A stretch of DNA of 64,000 nucleotides, taken from Salvelinus alpinus. Taxonomy: Eukaryota; Chordata; Actinopteri; Salmoniformes; Salmonidae. The stretch covers positions 83,822,657 to 83,886,656 of the forward strand of contig NC_092091.1 of the NCBI RefSeq assembly GCF_045679555.1. The letters run 5' to 3'. Within the stretch, counting starts at the first letter, position 1. Every line of letters begins with the position of its first letter. The position numbers were made by a program, and so were the translations under genes. This document shows, in pieces, positions 12,912 through 44,831 of the stretch. The notes under the pieces are model-generated. The model saw only the letters and a program-made list of their open reading frames with translations, was not told the DNA's origin and did no database searches.

Positions 12912-13103
12912 ATGGTGGAGATGAACAGGGAGTGACAGACACAGACAGACATATAGACACATTAGATAGAAGAGCAGATATTTATAAGGAACTGAAGGGG
13001 GCCTAGATAGAACGAATCGTTAAACAACCAAAACAAAGCAGGGAGACACCCCCACCTACCCAGACCTTCTTCCTCTCAACGATGCCCGGACTTGCATTTC
13101 TTC

Positions 13104-13281
13104 CACAGGAGGCTGCAGAGGGGAGGACGGCTCATAATGATGGCTGGAACAGAGCAAATAGAACGGCATCAAACACATTGGAATCATGTTTGATGTATTT
13201 GATCCCAGTCCACTGATTCCGCTCCAGTCATTACCACAAGCACATCCTGCCCAGTTAAGGTGCCACCGACCTCCTTTGATT
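13104..13281. mobile_element. Palindromic MITE-like element, copy 1 of 3
   Basis: Begins CACAGGAGGCTGCAGAGGGG, contains ACGGCTCATAATGATGGCTG and a central AACACATTGGAATCATGTTT palindrome, and ends near GGTGCCACCGACCTCC. Related copies lie at 23619-23795 and 25855-26031. Near-palindromic arms and no coding capacity fit a non-autonomous DNA transposon dispersed in salmonids. The right end is degraded. Confidence 0.75.
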
Positions 13282-13430
13282 TCTAGTCTCTCTCTCTCTT
13301 TCTCTCTCACACACACACTGTCACACATACATATGCAAGTGTACAATATGCACTTAACACACACGTCTCAACACACCCGTTTATACGTAGGCTACGTACA
13401 CACTGATCATCCGTGCATATGTCAGGGCCT

Positions 13431-14368
13431 AGCCTATGATCTTGGCACACCATATCCTCTCTGTTTTCTGTAGTCTATGATCTTGGCACACCAGATCCTC
13501 TCTTTGTTTTCTGTAGTCTATGATCTTGGCACGCCCGATACTCTCTCTGTTTTCTGTAGTCTATGATCTTGGCACGCCCGATACTCTCTTTGTTTTCTGT
13601 AGTCTATGATCTTGGCACGCCCGATACTCTCTCTGTTTTCTGTAGTCTATGATCTTGGCACGCCCGGTACTCTCTCTGTTTTCTGTAGTCTATGATCTTG
13701 GCACGCCCGATACTCTCTCTGTTTTCTGTAGTCTATGATCTTGGCACACCCGATACTCTCTCTGTTTTCTGTAGTCTATGATCTTGGCACGCCCGATACT
13801 CTCTCTGTTTTCTGTAGTCTATGATCTTGGCACGCCCGATACTCTCTCTGTTTTCTGTAGTCTATGATCTTGGCACGCCCGATACTCTCTCTGTTTTCTG
13901 TAGCCTATGATCTTGGCACGCCCGATACTCTCTCTGTTTTCTGTAGTCTATGATCTTGGCACGCCCGATACTCTCTCTGTTTTCTGTAGTCTATGATCTT
14001 GGCACGCCCGATACTCTCTCTGTTTTCTGTAGTCTATGATCTTGGCACGCCCGATACTCTCTCTGTTTTCTGTAGCCTATGATCTTGGCACGCCCGATAC
14101 TCTCTCTGTTTTCTGTAGTCTATGATCTTGGCACGCCCGATACTCTCTCTGTTTTCTGTAGTCTATGATCTTGGCACGCCCTATACTCTCTCTGTTTTCT
14201 GTAGTCTATGATCTTGGCACGCCCGATACTCTCTCTGTTTTCTGTAGTCTATGATCTTGGCACGCCCGATACTCTCTCTGTTTTCTGTAGTCTATGATCT
14301 TGGCACGCCCGATACTCTCTCTGTTTTCTGTAGTCTATGATCTTGGCACGCCCGATACTCTCTCTGTA
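13431..14368. repeat. 43-bp minisatellite, about 22 copies
   Basis: The unit is CTATGATCTTGGCACGCCCG followed by ATACTCTCTCTGTTTTCTGTAGT. The outer left copies are the most divergent (CACACCAGATCC), and the interior is nearly homogeneous, so the centre of the array is the most recently expanded part. Confidence 0.94.
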
Positions 14369-15627
<1,259 letters not shown>

Positions 15628-18119
15628 ATAATACTGATACAGTAGCTATATAGCATCTTTGATCAGCTAGCTGGATAATACTGATACAGTAGCTATATAT
15701 CATATTTGATCAGCTAGCTGGATAATACTGATACAGTAGCTATATAGCATCTTTGATCAGCTAGCTGGATAATAATGATACAGTAGCTATATATCATCTT
15801 TGATCAGCTAGCTGGATAATACTGATACAGTAGCTATATACCATCTTTGGTCAGCTAGCTGGATAATACTGATACAGTAGCTATATACCATCTTTGATCA
15901 GCTAGCTGGATAATACTGATACAGTAGCTATATACCATCTTTGATCAGCTAGCTGTATAATAATGATACAGTAGCTATATACCATCTTTGATCAGCTAGC
16001 TGGATAATACTGATACAGTAGCTATATAGCATCTTTGATCAGCTAGCTGGATAATACTGATACAGTAGCTATATAGCATCTTTGATCAGCTAGCTGGATA
16101 ATACTGATACAGTAGCTATATATCATCTTTGATCAGCTAGCTGGATAATACTGATACAGTAGCTATATAGCATCTTTGATCAGCTAGCTGGATAATACTG
16201 ATACAGCAGCTATATACCATCTTTGATCAGCTAGCTGGATAATACTGATACAGTAGCTATATACCATCTTTGATCAGCTAGCTGGATAATACTGATACAG
16301 TAGCTATATAGCATCTTTGATCAGCTAGCTGGATAATACTGATACAGTAGCTATATACCATCTTTGGTCAGCTAGCTGGATAATACTGATACAGTAGCTA
16401 TATACCATCTTTGATCAGCAAGCTGGATAATACTGATACAGTAGCTATATAGCATCTTTGATCAGCTAGCTGGATAATAATGATACAGTAGCTATATAGC
16501 ATCTTTGATCAGCTAGCTGGATAATACTGATACAGTAACTATATACCATCTTTGATCAGCTAGCTGGATAATAATGAAACAGTAGCTATATACCATCTTT
16601 GGTCAGCTAGCTGGATAATACTGATACAGCAGCTATATAGCATCTTTGATCAGCTAGCTGGATAATACTGATACAGTAGCTATATAGCATCTTTGATCAG
16701 CTAGCTGGATAATACTGATACAGTAGCTATATATCATCTTTGATCAGCTAGCTGGATAATACTGATACAGTAGCTATATACAATCTTTGGTCTGCTAGCT
16801 GGATAATACTGATACAGTAGCTATATACCATCTTTGGTCTGCTAGCTGGATAATACTGATACAGTAGCTGTATACCATCTTTGATCAGCTAGCTGGATAA
16901 TACTGATACAGTAGCTATATACCATATTTGATCAGCTAGCTGGATAATACTGATACAGTAGCTGTATACCATCTTTGATCAGCTAGCTGGATAATACTGA
17001 TACAGTAGCTATATACCATCTTTGATCAGCTAGCTGGATAATACTGATACAGTAGCTATATACCATCTTTGGTCAGCTAGCTGGATAATACTGATACAGT
17101 AGCTGTATACCATCTTTGATCAGCTAGCTGGATAATACTGATACAGTAGCTATATACCATCTTTGGTCAGCTAGCTGGATAATACTGATACAGTAGCTAT
17201 ATAGCATCTTTGATCAGCTAGCTGGATAATACTGATACAGTAGCTGTATACCATCTTTGATCAGCTAGCTGGATAATACTGATACAGTAGCTATATACCA
17301 TCTTTGATCAGCTAGCTGGATAATACTGATACAGTAGCTATATACCATCTTTGATCAGCTAGCTGGATAATACTGATACAGTAGCTATATATCATCTTTG
17401 ATCAGCTAGCTGGATAATACTGATACAGCAGCTATATAGCATCTTTGATCAGCTAGCTGGATAATACTGATACAGTAGCTATATACCATCTTTGATCAGC
17501 TAGCTGGATAATACTGATACAGTAGCTATATACCATCTTTGATCAGCTAGCTGGATAATACTGATACAGTAGCTATATACCATCTTTGGTCAGCTAGCTG
17601 GATAATACTGATACAGTAGCTGTATACCATCTTTGATCAGCTAGCTGGATAATACTGATACAGTAGCTATATACCATCTTTGATCAGCTAGCTGGATAAT
17701 ACTGATACAGTAGCTATATAGCATCTTTGGTCAGCTAGCTGGATAATACTGATACAGTAGCTGTATACCATCTTTGATCAGCTAGCTGGATAATACTGAT
17801 ACAGTAGCTATATACCATCTTTGGTCAGCTAGCTGGATAATACTGATACAGTAGCTATATAGCATCTTTGATCAGCTAGCTGGATAATACTGATACAGTA
17901 GCTGTATACCATCTTTGATCAGCTAGCTGGATAATACTGATACAGTAGCTATATACCATCTTTGGTCAGCTAGCTGGATAATACTGATACAGTAGCTATA
18001 TAGCATCTTTGATCAGCTAGCTGGATAATACTGATACAGTAGCTATATACCATCTTTGGTCAGCTAGCTGGATAATACTGATACAGTAGCTATATACCAT
18101 CTTTGGTCAGCTTGCTGGA
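15628..18119. repeat. 47-bp minisatellite, about 53 copies
   Basis: The unit is GATAATACTGATACAGTAGC, TATATACCATCTTTGATCAG, CTAGCTG. Variants are TATATACC/TATATAGC/TGTATACC/TATATATC, TTTGATC/TTTGGTC, and CAGTAG/CAGCAG. The unit contains the palindromes TGATCA and CAGCTAGCTG. The array ends about 730 bp upstream of the predicted thymosin start site. Confidence 0.95.
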
Positions 18120-18850
18120 TTTTTGTTTGCTACTCTTATTGTTTGCTTTTCCAACATGACATGTAGCCAAATATTCTACAGTGAAGTCAGTGACATAAAG
18201 TCATGTCAATACCAGCTCGAGAATGACGACGGGCATGATTATGTTATGACTGTATACAGATTGTTGTAAATACAGTCGTGTTGATATTATATTGACAGTG
18301 ACAACAAACACACAACAACACAGGGTGCTCTGACTGAATGAATGTTTCACGCCGCGGTTTTAAACCCAACAGTCGATAAATCAAACAGGTACATTCGTTG
18401 TAACAAATGTACACTTATCAGGGGATACTTTTGGTCACCTTTAGGTCTTGACTTTCTGCTCTCACACGGAATCACCAGTTCTGTTCTTTCCGTATTCAGC
18501 CGCGTTACGAATCCGAGCCAACTCCCAGGCGTGCCTTCTGATTGGCTCTGGTCATTTTTAAAGACACGTGCAGTTTATTATATATCTTTTGAATTTTGAT
18601 GTAAACAAAACCGCATCGTCGATCAACTGAGCTTGAGAAAAAGTGGCATGGTTTTTACAATAAATTACAGGTGACAGAACTGTTTTTTCTGTTAATTCAA
18701 AATCCTACAGTTGGGTGTTCACTTCATTCGGTGTTCCACAGTAGCCTATCCAATTATGCTAATTTGATGTCAAACTGGTGAATGAACACAGGTGCCACCA
18801 CTTAATTAGAAGGCCCCTCCTGCTAGTAATCAGCGTTCGTTTCCATTCTC
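18120..18850. other. Upstream region of the thymosin gene
   Basis: About 730 bp of non-repetitive sequence between the 47-bp array and the TATA-like motif. It is the likely promoter-proximal region by position. A GC-richer patch (CACGCCGCGG at about 18348) stands out. I cannot name specific binding sites with confidence. Confidence 0.5.
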
Positions 18851-18857
18851 ATAAATA
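18851..18857 (+). promoter_or_regulatory. TATA-like box of the thymosin gene
   Basis: ATAAATA lies about 30 bp before the inferred first, non-coding exon (about 18880-18935), which ends in CAAG|GTAGG. Position and context fit a core promoter; the start site itself is inferred. Confidence 0.45.
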
Positions 18858-18879
18858 GATTCCGGAAATGAACTTGTTT

Positions 18880-18935
18880 ATTCATTCCTTATTTACAAAC
18901 CAGTTTGTGTAGTGCAGTACCTGTGGAGGTTCAAG
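18880..18935 (+). other. Inferred non-coding first exon of the thymosin gene
   Basis: Beta-thymosin genes usually have an untranslated first exon. Here a good donor, TTCAAG|GTAGGCC, ends at 18935 and a matching acceptor, TTTCATTAG, lies at about 19090 just 5' of AACCCAAGTCAACAATGG. The 5' limit is a guess based on the TATA-like motif. Confidence 0.5.
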
Positions 18936-19045
18936 GTAGGCCTGTGCTTGCGGTTTCATTTGCTTATGTTTTAGAGACTGTCTGCAGGTGTATAACTTCA
19001 GTGGAATGTTAGGCCTAATAGTGTTACTCCACATCAAGTCTGTAA

Positions 19046-19436
<391 letters not shown>

Positions 19437-19546
19437 AATGGCTGCTGTCATCATTCCTCACTCACAAGCTACATCCCAGAGGGACTGTCTCTCAAACCTG
19501 AACTCTCCATTCTGGAATGGATCCTCATGGCTGCCTAAGTCACTTT

Positions 19547-19552
19547 AATAAA
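19547..19552 (+). promoter_or_regulatory. Polyadenylation signal of the thymosin gene
   Basis: AATAAA about 110 bp after the thymosin stop codon, followed by a GT-rich stretch (AATGTGTTGGTG). This is a canonical 3'-end arrangement. Confidence 0.8.
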
Positions 19553-19559
19553 AGCCATG

Positions 19560-20200
19560 TAGACTAATCAATGTGTTGGTGACATTTGTTCAATTAATCT
19601 TGACTGAGTTTGTGTTCATTTTAAGGCATGTCTACTAGGCTGTTTACACAGGCAGCCTGTTTCGGACCCCCCACCACCAATTGGTCTATTTACTAATCAG
19701 GTCTCTTGCTAATAATTGTTCTTACAATTTATTTAGCCAGCCTGTGTGAATTCCTAATTCCCACTGACTTTGTGCAGTGTTCCACTTGACCCTCATATAA
19801 TTCATGGCTGTAAGTGACACATTACAACTAAAGACACGCTTTGTTTCCCAGGTTGAAATCGCTTCCTGACCGGACAAGGGAACACAGATCCAGTTAAGAA
19901 TGACATGCGTAGTTTAAATTCAACCTTTATTCACCGGACTGAACGACCCCTTGGGGATTTACAATGTACAACCTTGCACTAGGACAGCCAGCCTTGCATA
20001 ACCTCTGTATTACATAGACCACATGGTATGAGAGGGAGAAATAGCTGTAGTTCATATTGGGTAATCATGATTAGCAAAGTCCCTAAGTAACATTTTATTG
20101 TAATTGAATTCAGGTGATTTTGCCCATTTTGTTTTCTTTGGTGCGCTAGATTAGAACCCAGGAAGTCGAATAGCTGGAAATGTTCCAGAATCTCACTTTA
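19560..20200. other. Unannotated intergenic stretch
   Basis: AT-rich sequence with no supported gene or recognised repeat. Confidence 0.5.
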
Positions 20201-20886
20201 TACTGAACAAAAGTATCAACTCAAATGCAAAGACTGTTAGTGCATATTAGGAAATCATCCAATTGAAATTCTTTAGGCCCTAATCTATGGATTTCACATA
20301 ATGGCAGGGGTGCAGCAATTGGGAGGGCAGCCAATCAAAATGAGTTTTTACCCACAAGGGCTTGATTACAGACAAATTCTCCTCAGCACCAATCAGATGA
20401 TCCCACAGGCGAAGAAGCAGAGTGTGGAGGTCCTGAGCTGGCATGGTTACATGTGTTCTGTGGTTGAGGCCGGTTGAACGCACTTCCAAATTCTCTAAAA
20501 TGACGGTGGCAGCTTATAGAAAAATGTAATTCTCGGGCAACAGCTCTGGTGGGCATCCCTGCAGTCAGCATGCCAATTGCACGCTCCCTTGAGACGTGGC
20601 ATTGTGTTGTGACAAAACTGTACATTTTAGTGGCCTTTTATTGTCACCAGAACAAGGTGCACCTGTGTAATGAGTATTCTGTTTAATCAACTTGATATGC
20701 CACACCTGTCAGGTGGCTGGATTATTTTAGCAAAGGCAAAATGCTCACTAACAGGGATATTAACAAATTTGTGCACAATTTAAGGTAAGCTTTTTGTTTG
20801 TATGGAACATTTCTGGGATTTTTTTAAAAATTTCAGTTCACGAAACCAACACTTTACATGTTGCGTTTATATTTTTGTTCATTGTA
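20201..20886. mobile_element. Non-autonomous Tc1-like DNA transposon, about 690 bp
   Basis: The left end TACTGAACAAAAGTATCAAC and the right end GTTTATATTTTTGTTCA with TTGTA are degenerate inverted repeats of a terminal sequence I recognise from salmonid Tc1-like elements. TA dinucleotides flank both ends. The interior has no transposase DDE motifs; small reverse ORFs at 20280-20625 are not recognisable. A decayed, non-autonomous copy. Confidence 0.75.
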
Positions 20887-21780
20887 TGTTCCTGTGAGGA
20901 AACATCTGTTTCTGAGTAGCTCAAGATGGAAATGGGGATGATTCTCAATCACATCTCAAGTTGCATAGTTACATTTCTGTCTACAGCTCTCCAGTCTTCC
21001 CCCACTGATTAAAGCCTCCATACTGCTGCACAGAATACAACCGCTGTTTCTACATTCAACTACATAACTGGGTGGTATTCATTAGGACACGAAATGGATA
21101 GGGTTTTGCAACACACAATGAAAAATGAGGGTTTCTTATTGGACAAGTCCAGGTAGTCCTTCCCTGTTTCAGTCCGTTTGGTGCCTAGTGAACACGACCC
21201 TGGAGGTACAACATAAACCTAACACCTTTCACACATTCTAGTTCACAATCGAAGGTGTTTTTATTCCGAATCTGTTGCAAACTGAATGTGTTGAAACTAA
21301 AAATAGTTTCTATTGGACAAATTCAGTTAAGTCTCTCTCCTTTTCATTTGCTTCCATTTTAAGAAACGTTTTGCAACAGAACAGTTCTTTCCAACTCTTT
21401 GGCTACATGTTGCTCTTTGATAAAGCAGTATATAATATATACTTCATAATATCAAAAGCGAAGACTGTACAGTACGAGAGTATATTACAAATCACAATTC
21501 ACACGTATAAAAACAGGCCTGGTCGTCCGTCCGTCCTCAGGGTCCTCGGTGCTGTATCAGTTCTGTTCGTGTCGCAGGGAAACTAAACACATTCAATAAC
21601 TAGTTACTGCATGTCTGGTCTTACTGGTTGCGTCCCAAAAGGCATCCTATACACTATGTAGTGTACTTCTTTAGACCAGAGCCCTTTGGGTCCAGGAGCC
21701 GGTGTCCCAAAAAAGCATCTTAAGGTTAAGTTAATCGGAAACTGGAACCTGGTTAATAGTATAGTATAGACTGCCTCAAG
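20887..21780. other. Intergenic stretch with a fragment of a dispersed repeat near 21625-21720
   Basis: The stretch at about 21630-21720 (GTCCCAAAAGGCATCCTATA, CACTATGTAGTGTAC, ACCAGAGCCCT) resembles the repeat that was amplified into the 37-bp array at 39-40 kb. Otherwise nothing recognised. Confidence 0.5.
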
Positions 21781-21784
21781 GCAC

Positions 21785-22021
21785 AACTGTTAATTGAAAT
21801 GCATTCCAGGTGACTACCTCATGAAGCTGGTTGAGAGAATGCCTAGAGTGTGCAAAGCTGTCATCAAGGCAAAGTGTGGCTACTTTGAAGAATATATATG
21901 ATCCCATATGTGTTATTCCATAGTTTTGACGTCTTCACTATTATTCTACAATGTAGAAAATAGTAAAAATAAAGGAAAAACCCTTGAATGAGGAGGTGTG
22001 TCCAAAACGTCTGACTGGTGA
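21785..22021. mobile_element. Tc1-like element, 3' fragment
   Basis: Contains AAAGTGTGGCTACTTTGAAG, ATTCTACAATGTAGAAAATA, AGTAAAAATAAAGG and ends GGTGTGTCCAAAACGTCTGA. I recognise this as the right end of a salmonid Tc1 family. The rest of the element is absent. Confidence 0.65.
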
Positions 22022-22324
22022 TATATATATATATATACACCCGTATGGTGTCGCTTCCTGATACAGTCAACATCAGGTAAAGTGAAAAATGTATTTCCAA
22101 TGAAATCAAGGGAACTATATAATAGACCCCTTCTACAACTGTCACTCAAACATTCTGAATTCCAAATCAGGCACTGTAGCCCCTCCCTCCTGGCCACTAC
22201 TGTAGATCTGAGAGGATCTGATTGGTGGAAGCAATAGGGAAACAGTTCCCCCCAGCCAATCGTTAAAAGGCAAGATGAAAGCGTTACCGTGACTCTTATA
22301 TGAGATCCATAGGAGTGTCTAGGA

Positions 22325-22511
22325 GAGGGGTGTCAAACTCATTCCATGAAGGGCCTAGTTGTCTGCTAGTTTTAGGTTTTTCCTTTCAATTAAGCCCTCG
22401 AAAACCAGGTGAGGGGAATTCTTTACTAATTAGTGACCTTAATTCATCAATCAAGTACAAGGAGCGAAAACCTGCAGACACTCTGCCCTCCGTGGAATGA
22501 GTTTGACGTCT
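22325..22511. mobile_element. Palindromic MITE, about 185 bp
   Basis: Inverted termini GGTGTCAAACTCATTCCATG and CGTGGAATGAGTTTGACGTC are visible, with paired inner blocks (TCTGCTAGTTTTAGG / AAAACCTGCAGACA). It lies between the convergent genes. This terminal repeat is widespread in teleost genomes. No coding capacity. Confidence 0.8.
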
Positions 22512-23135
22512 AGGGTGTAGGGGCTAAGACGGTGAAACTTGCATCCAGCCAATCAGATAAGCAAAGCAATTCAGGCTTTCTTGAAAGTCAAGACAATCCT
22601 TGTCCTGCAAAGAAACATTTTTCTTTTATAGTTTAAAAACTGTATTTAGCAAGCAGTCGGCATTTATAATTAACTGTGGGGTATAAACTGCTTTATAGTG
22701 ATGTGATGACATCACGTGCCCCGCGTACCTTCAAAAGTATTCGGCAATCGTTTATTCGAAAAACACAGTTTAGATCATTTGTCTCAAAGAAAGTCAGACA
22801 AAATAAAACTCCACCTCTGTGGAAAAGGAAATGTTGTCGTTCATTAGAACGTTTCTCGTAGAGCTGCCGTTTTTCTTTGCGACATTGCTTTTGTCTAATT
22901 AACCCGGGTCACTGGAAACTGCCGAGTGTCTGGTCATTTTTACCAGCAACACAATGTTTTATGACCACATGATGTCATAATGGGGGTTATTTTTGTTGTT
23001 GTTGTTGCGTGTTTTCGACCATCCTCCCGTCTCCAAATCCTTCCGAGTCCTCAGCAGAAACACAAAATGTCCGCCCGACCAACGAAACCCTTTGCCTCAA
23101 TATGGCCGTCCTCAGTTTCCATCGTTCTCCCCTGT
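22512..23135 (-). other. Inferred 3' untranslated and downstream region of the choline transporter gene
   Basis: Lies directly 3' of the transporter stop codon on the minus strand. A candidate AATAAA (TTTATT on the plus strand) is at 22751-22756, about 380 bp past the stop. The plus-strand ORFs at 22980-23508 are antisense shadows of the last exon. Confidence 0.5.
22751..22756 (-). promoter_or_regulatory. Candidate polyadenylation signal of the choline transporter gene
   Basis: AATAAA on the minus strand about 380 nt after the stop codon. It is the first one I find; not proven. Confidence 0.4.
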
Positions 23136-41502
<18,367 letters not shown>

Positions 41503-41551
41503 TTTAACCTTGTTCTCCTTCCTCTTCTCACCGAAGCAAATGATTGTTCAA

Positions 41552-41649
41552 CTAGAAAGATAGAGAGAGAGAGAGAAAGGGACAGAGAAAGGGACAGAGA
41601 AAGAGAAATGGACAGAGAAAGGGACAGAGAAAGGGACAGAGAAAGGGAC

Positions 41650-41688
<39 letters not shown>

Positions 41689-41690
41689 CA
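41552..41690. repeat. GA/GACAGA-rich microsatellite 5' of coding exon 1
   Basis: GAGAAAGGGACA-type repeats (about 12 bp) and GA runs. On the minus strand it forms the pyrimidine tract of the inferred acceptor at 41551. The LINE begins directly at its other edge. Confidence 0.9.
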
Positions 41691-43474
41691 ATGCTTTGTT
41701 GATTTCAAAAAAAGCCTTCGACTCAATTTGGCATGAGGGTCTGCTATACAAATTGATGGAAAGTGGTGTTGGGGGTAAAACATACGACATTATAAAATCC
41801 ATGTACACAAACAACAAGTGTGCGGTTAAAATTGGCAAAAAACACACACATTTCTTCACACAGGGTCGTGGGGTGAGACAGGGATGCAGCTTAAGCCCCA
41901 CCCTCTTCAACATATATATCAACGAATTGGCGCGGGCACTAGAACAGTCTGCAGCACCCGGTCTCACCCTACTAGAATCCGAAGTCAAATGTCTACTGTT
42001 TGCTGATGATCTGGTGCTTCTGTCACCAACCAAGGAGGGCCTACAGCAGCACCTAGATCTTCTGCACAGATTCTGTCAGACCTGGGCCCTGACAGTAAAT
42101 CTCAGTAAGACCAAAATAATGGTGTTCCAAAAAAGGTCCAGTCACCAGGACCACAAATTCCATCTAGACACCGTTGCCCTAGAGCACACAAAAAACTATA
42201 CATACCTCGGCCTAAACATCAGCACCACAGGTAACTTCCACAAAGCTGTGAACGATCTGAGAGACAAGGCAAGAAGGGCCTTCTATGCCATCAAAAGGAA
42301 CATAAATTTCAACATACCAATTAGGATCTGGCTAAAAATACTTGAATCAGTCATAGAGCCCATTGCCCTTTATGGTTGTGAGGTCTGGGGTCCGCTCACC
42401 AACCAAGATTTCACAAAATGGGACAAACACCAAATTGAGACTCTGCATGCAGAATTCTGCAAAAATATCCTCCGTGTACAACGTAGAACACCAAATAATG
42501 CATGCAGAGCAGAATTAGGCCGATACCCACTAATTATCAAAATCCAGAAAAGAGCCGTTAAATTCTACAACCACCTAAAAGGAAGCGATTCCCAAACCTT
42601 CCATAACAAAGCCATCACCTACAGAGAGATGAACCTGGAGAAGAGTCCCCTAAGCAAGCTGGTCCTAGGGCTCTGTTCACAAACACAAACACACCCCACA
42701 GAGCCCCAGGACAACAGCACAATTAGACCCAACCAAATCATGAGAAAACAAAAAGATAATTACTTGACACATTGGAAAGAATTAACAAAAAAACAGAGCA
42801 AACTAGAATGCTATTTGGCCCTAAACAGAGAGTACACAGTGGCAGAATACCTGACCACTGTGACTGACCCAAACTTAAGGAAAGCTTTGACTATGTACAG
42901 ACTCAGTGAGCATAGCCTTGCTATTGAGAAAGGCCGCCGTAGGCAGACATGGCTCTCAAGAGAAGACAGGCTATGTGCACACTGCCCACAAAATGAGGTG
43001 GAAACTGAGCTGCACTTCCTAACCTCCTGCCCAATGTATGACCATATTAGAGAGACATATTTCCCTCAGATTACACAGATCCACAAAGAATTCGAAAACA
43101 AATCCAATTTTGATAAACTCCCATATCTACTGGGTGAAATTCCACAGTGTGCCATCACAGCAGCAAGATTTGTGACCTGTTGCCACAAGAAAAGGGCAAC
43201 CAGTGAAGAACAAACACCACTGTAAATACAACCCATATTTATGTTTATTTATTTTAACTTGTGTGCTTTAACCATTTGTACATTGTTACAACACTGCATA
43301 TATATAATATGACATTTGTAATGTCTTTATTGTTTTGAAACTTCTGTATGTGTAATGTTTACTGTTCATTTTTATTGTTTATTTGACTTTTGTATATTAC
43401 CTACCTCACTTGCTTTGGCAATGTTAACACATGTTTCCCATGCCAATAAAGCCCCTTGAATTGAAATTGAATTG
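41691..43474 (+). mobile_element. 5'-truncated non-LTR retrotransposon (LINE)
   Basis: The 5' end lies within reverse-transcriptase coding sequence; the 3' end is GCCAATAAAGCCCCTTGAAT followed by TGAAATTGAATTGAATTGA, a short TTGAA-type tail with an AATAAA. It sits between GA/CAGA microsatellite tracts (left end GACAGAGACA, right start CAGAGACAGA), so it appears to have inserted into that microsatellite. Clade is not certain; a related 3' end occurs twice at 63351-64000. Confidence 0.88.
41696..43225 (+). pseudogene. LINE ORF2 C-terminal part: reverse transcriptase and C-terminal zinc-binding region
   Basis: Open from about 41696 to the stop at 43223-43225. Motifs in order: KKAFDSIWHEGL (motif A Asp), RQGCSLSPTLFNIYINEL (motif B), CLLFADDLVLLS (FADD catalytic box), TKIMVF, YTYLGLNIS (thumb), and a C-terminal CAHCPQNEVETELHFLTSC motif (C-x2-C-x8-H-x4-C). 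There is an extra A in the A7 run at about 41706-41712 that breaks frame with the upstream VDF residues. The endonuclease domain and N-terminal RT are missing, so it is a dead-on-arrival copy, although about 500 codons remain open. Confidence 0.9.
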
Positions 43475-43682
<208 letters not shown>

Positions 43683-44126
43683 TCTGTAAACAAGTAAAAA
43701 GTACAAAGAAAGACGAGGGTTTCATGCATTGGGAGATGTACATACAGTGAATGTACAGCAGGCTTGGCCATCCCTCCTCTCTACTGCAGCCTCTGCAGGA
43801 CTCCTAGCTCTCCAGAAGGATGGTTGGCCTGGACAGGGTTGGGGTCAATTACATTCCAATTCCAAAAGTAAAGTCAATTCCAATTCCAAATATTCCTCGT
43901 TGAAAAGCATTGAAGATAATTGGAATTGGAATGTCAGTGTACTTCCTGAATTGACTGTAGTTTAAATGGAATTGAGCCCAACCCTGAGTTGGCCATCCCT
44001 GCTGTACACTACCATGCAAACAGCAGAGGAGACAGGATCAAAGAAAGAAAAGTACAGAATATACATATAGATACATAGATATACTGTAGGAACACTTTCA
44101 ATAATCTCATGACTGTTAAACAGGTG
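43683..44126. other. Spacer with an imperfect palindrome at about 43845-43965
   Basis: CATTCCAATTCCAAAAGTAA and AATTCCAATTCCAAATATTC are opposed by AATTGGAATTGGAATGTCAG and AAATGGAATTGAGCCCAACC. This looks like a short inverted-repeat element. Nothing else recognised. Confidence 0.5.
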
Positions 44127-44215
44127 TGCGTTGGGATGGGGCTGAGGGAGGGTAAGCAGAGGGGGGTGTTGGGATGGGGCTGAGGGAGGGTAAGCAGAGG
44201 GGGGGTGTTGGGATG
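44127..44215. repeat. 39-40-bp tandem repeat, 2.3 copies
   Basis: The unit is GTTGGGATGGGGCTGAGGGA followed by GGGTAAGCAGAGGGGGGT; immediately left of the G-rich array. Confidence 0.85.
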
Positions 44216-44218
44216 GGG

Positions 44219-44831
44219 CTGAGGGAGGGAGTGGGGGGGGCGTGAAGGAGGGAGTGGGGGGCCGTGAAGGAGGGAGTGGGGGGGGCGTGAAGGAGGGAGT
44301 GGGGGGGGGCGTGAAGGAGGGAGTGGGTGGGGGGGGCGTGAAGGAGGGAGTTGCGGGGCGTGAAGGATGGAGTGGGGGGGCGTGAAGGAGGGAGTGGGGG
44401 GGGCGTGAAGGAGGGAGTGGCGGGGCGTGAAGGAGGGAGTGGGGGGGCGTGAAGGAGGGAGTGGGGGGGGGCGTGAAGGAAGGAGTGGGGGGGGGCGTGA
44501 AGGAGGTAGTGGCTGGGCGTGAAGGAGGGAGTGGGGGGGCGTGAAGGAGGGAGTGGGGGGGGCGTGAAGGAGGGAGTGGGGGGGCGTGAAGGAGGGAGTG
44601 GGGGGCGTGAAGGAGGGAGTGGGGGGGCGTGAAGGAAGGAGTGGGGGGGGTGAAGGAGGGAGTGGGGGGGCGTGAAGGAGGGAGTGGGGGGGCGTGAAGG
44701 AGGGAGTGGGGGGGCGTGAAGGAGGGAGTGGGGGGGGCGTGAAGGAGGGAGTGGGGGGGCGTGAAGGAGGGAGTGGGGGGGGGGGCGTGAAGGAGGGAGT
44801 GGGGGGGGGGTGAAGGAGGGAGTGGGGGGGG
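44219..44831. repeat. G-rich 21-27-bp minisatellite, about 27 copies
   Basis: The unit is CGTGAAGGAGGGAGTGGGGG followed by one to seven G. The G run changes length from unit to unit. High G-quadruplex potential. Confidence 0.94.
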
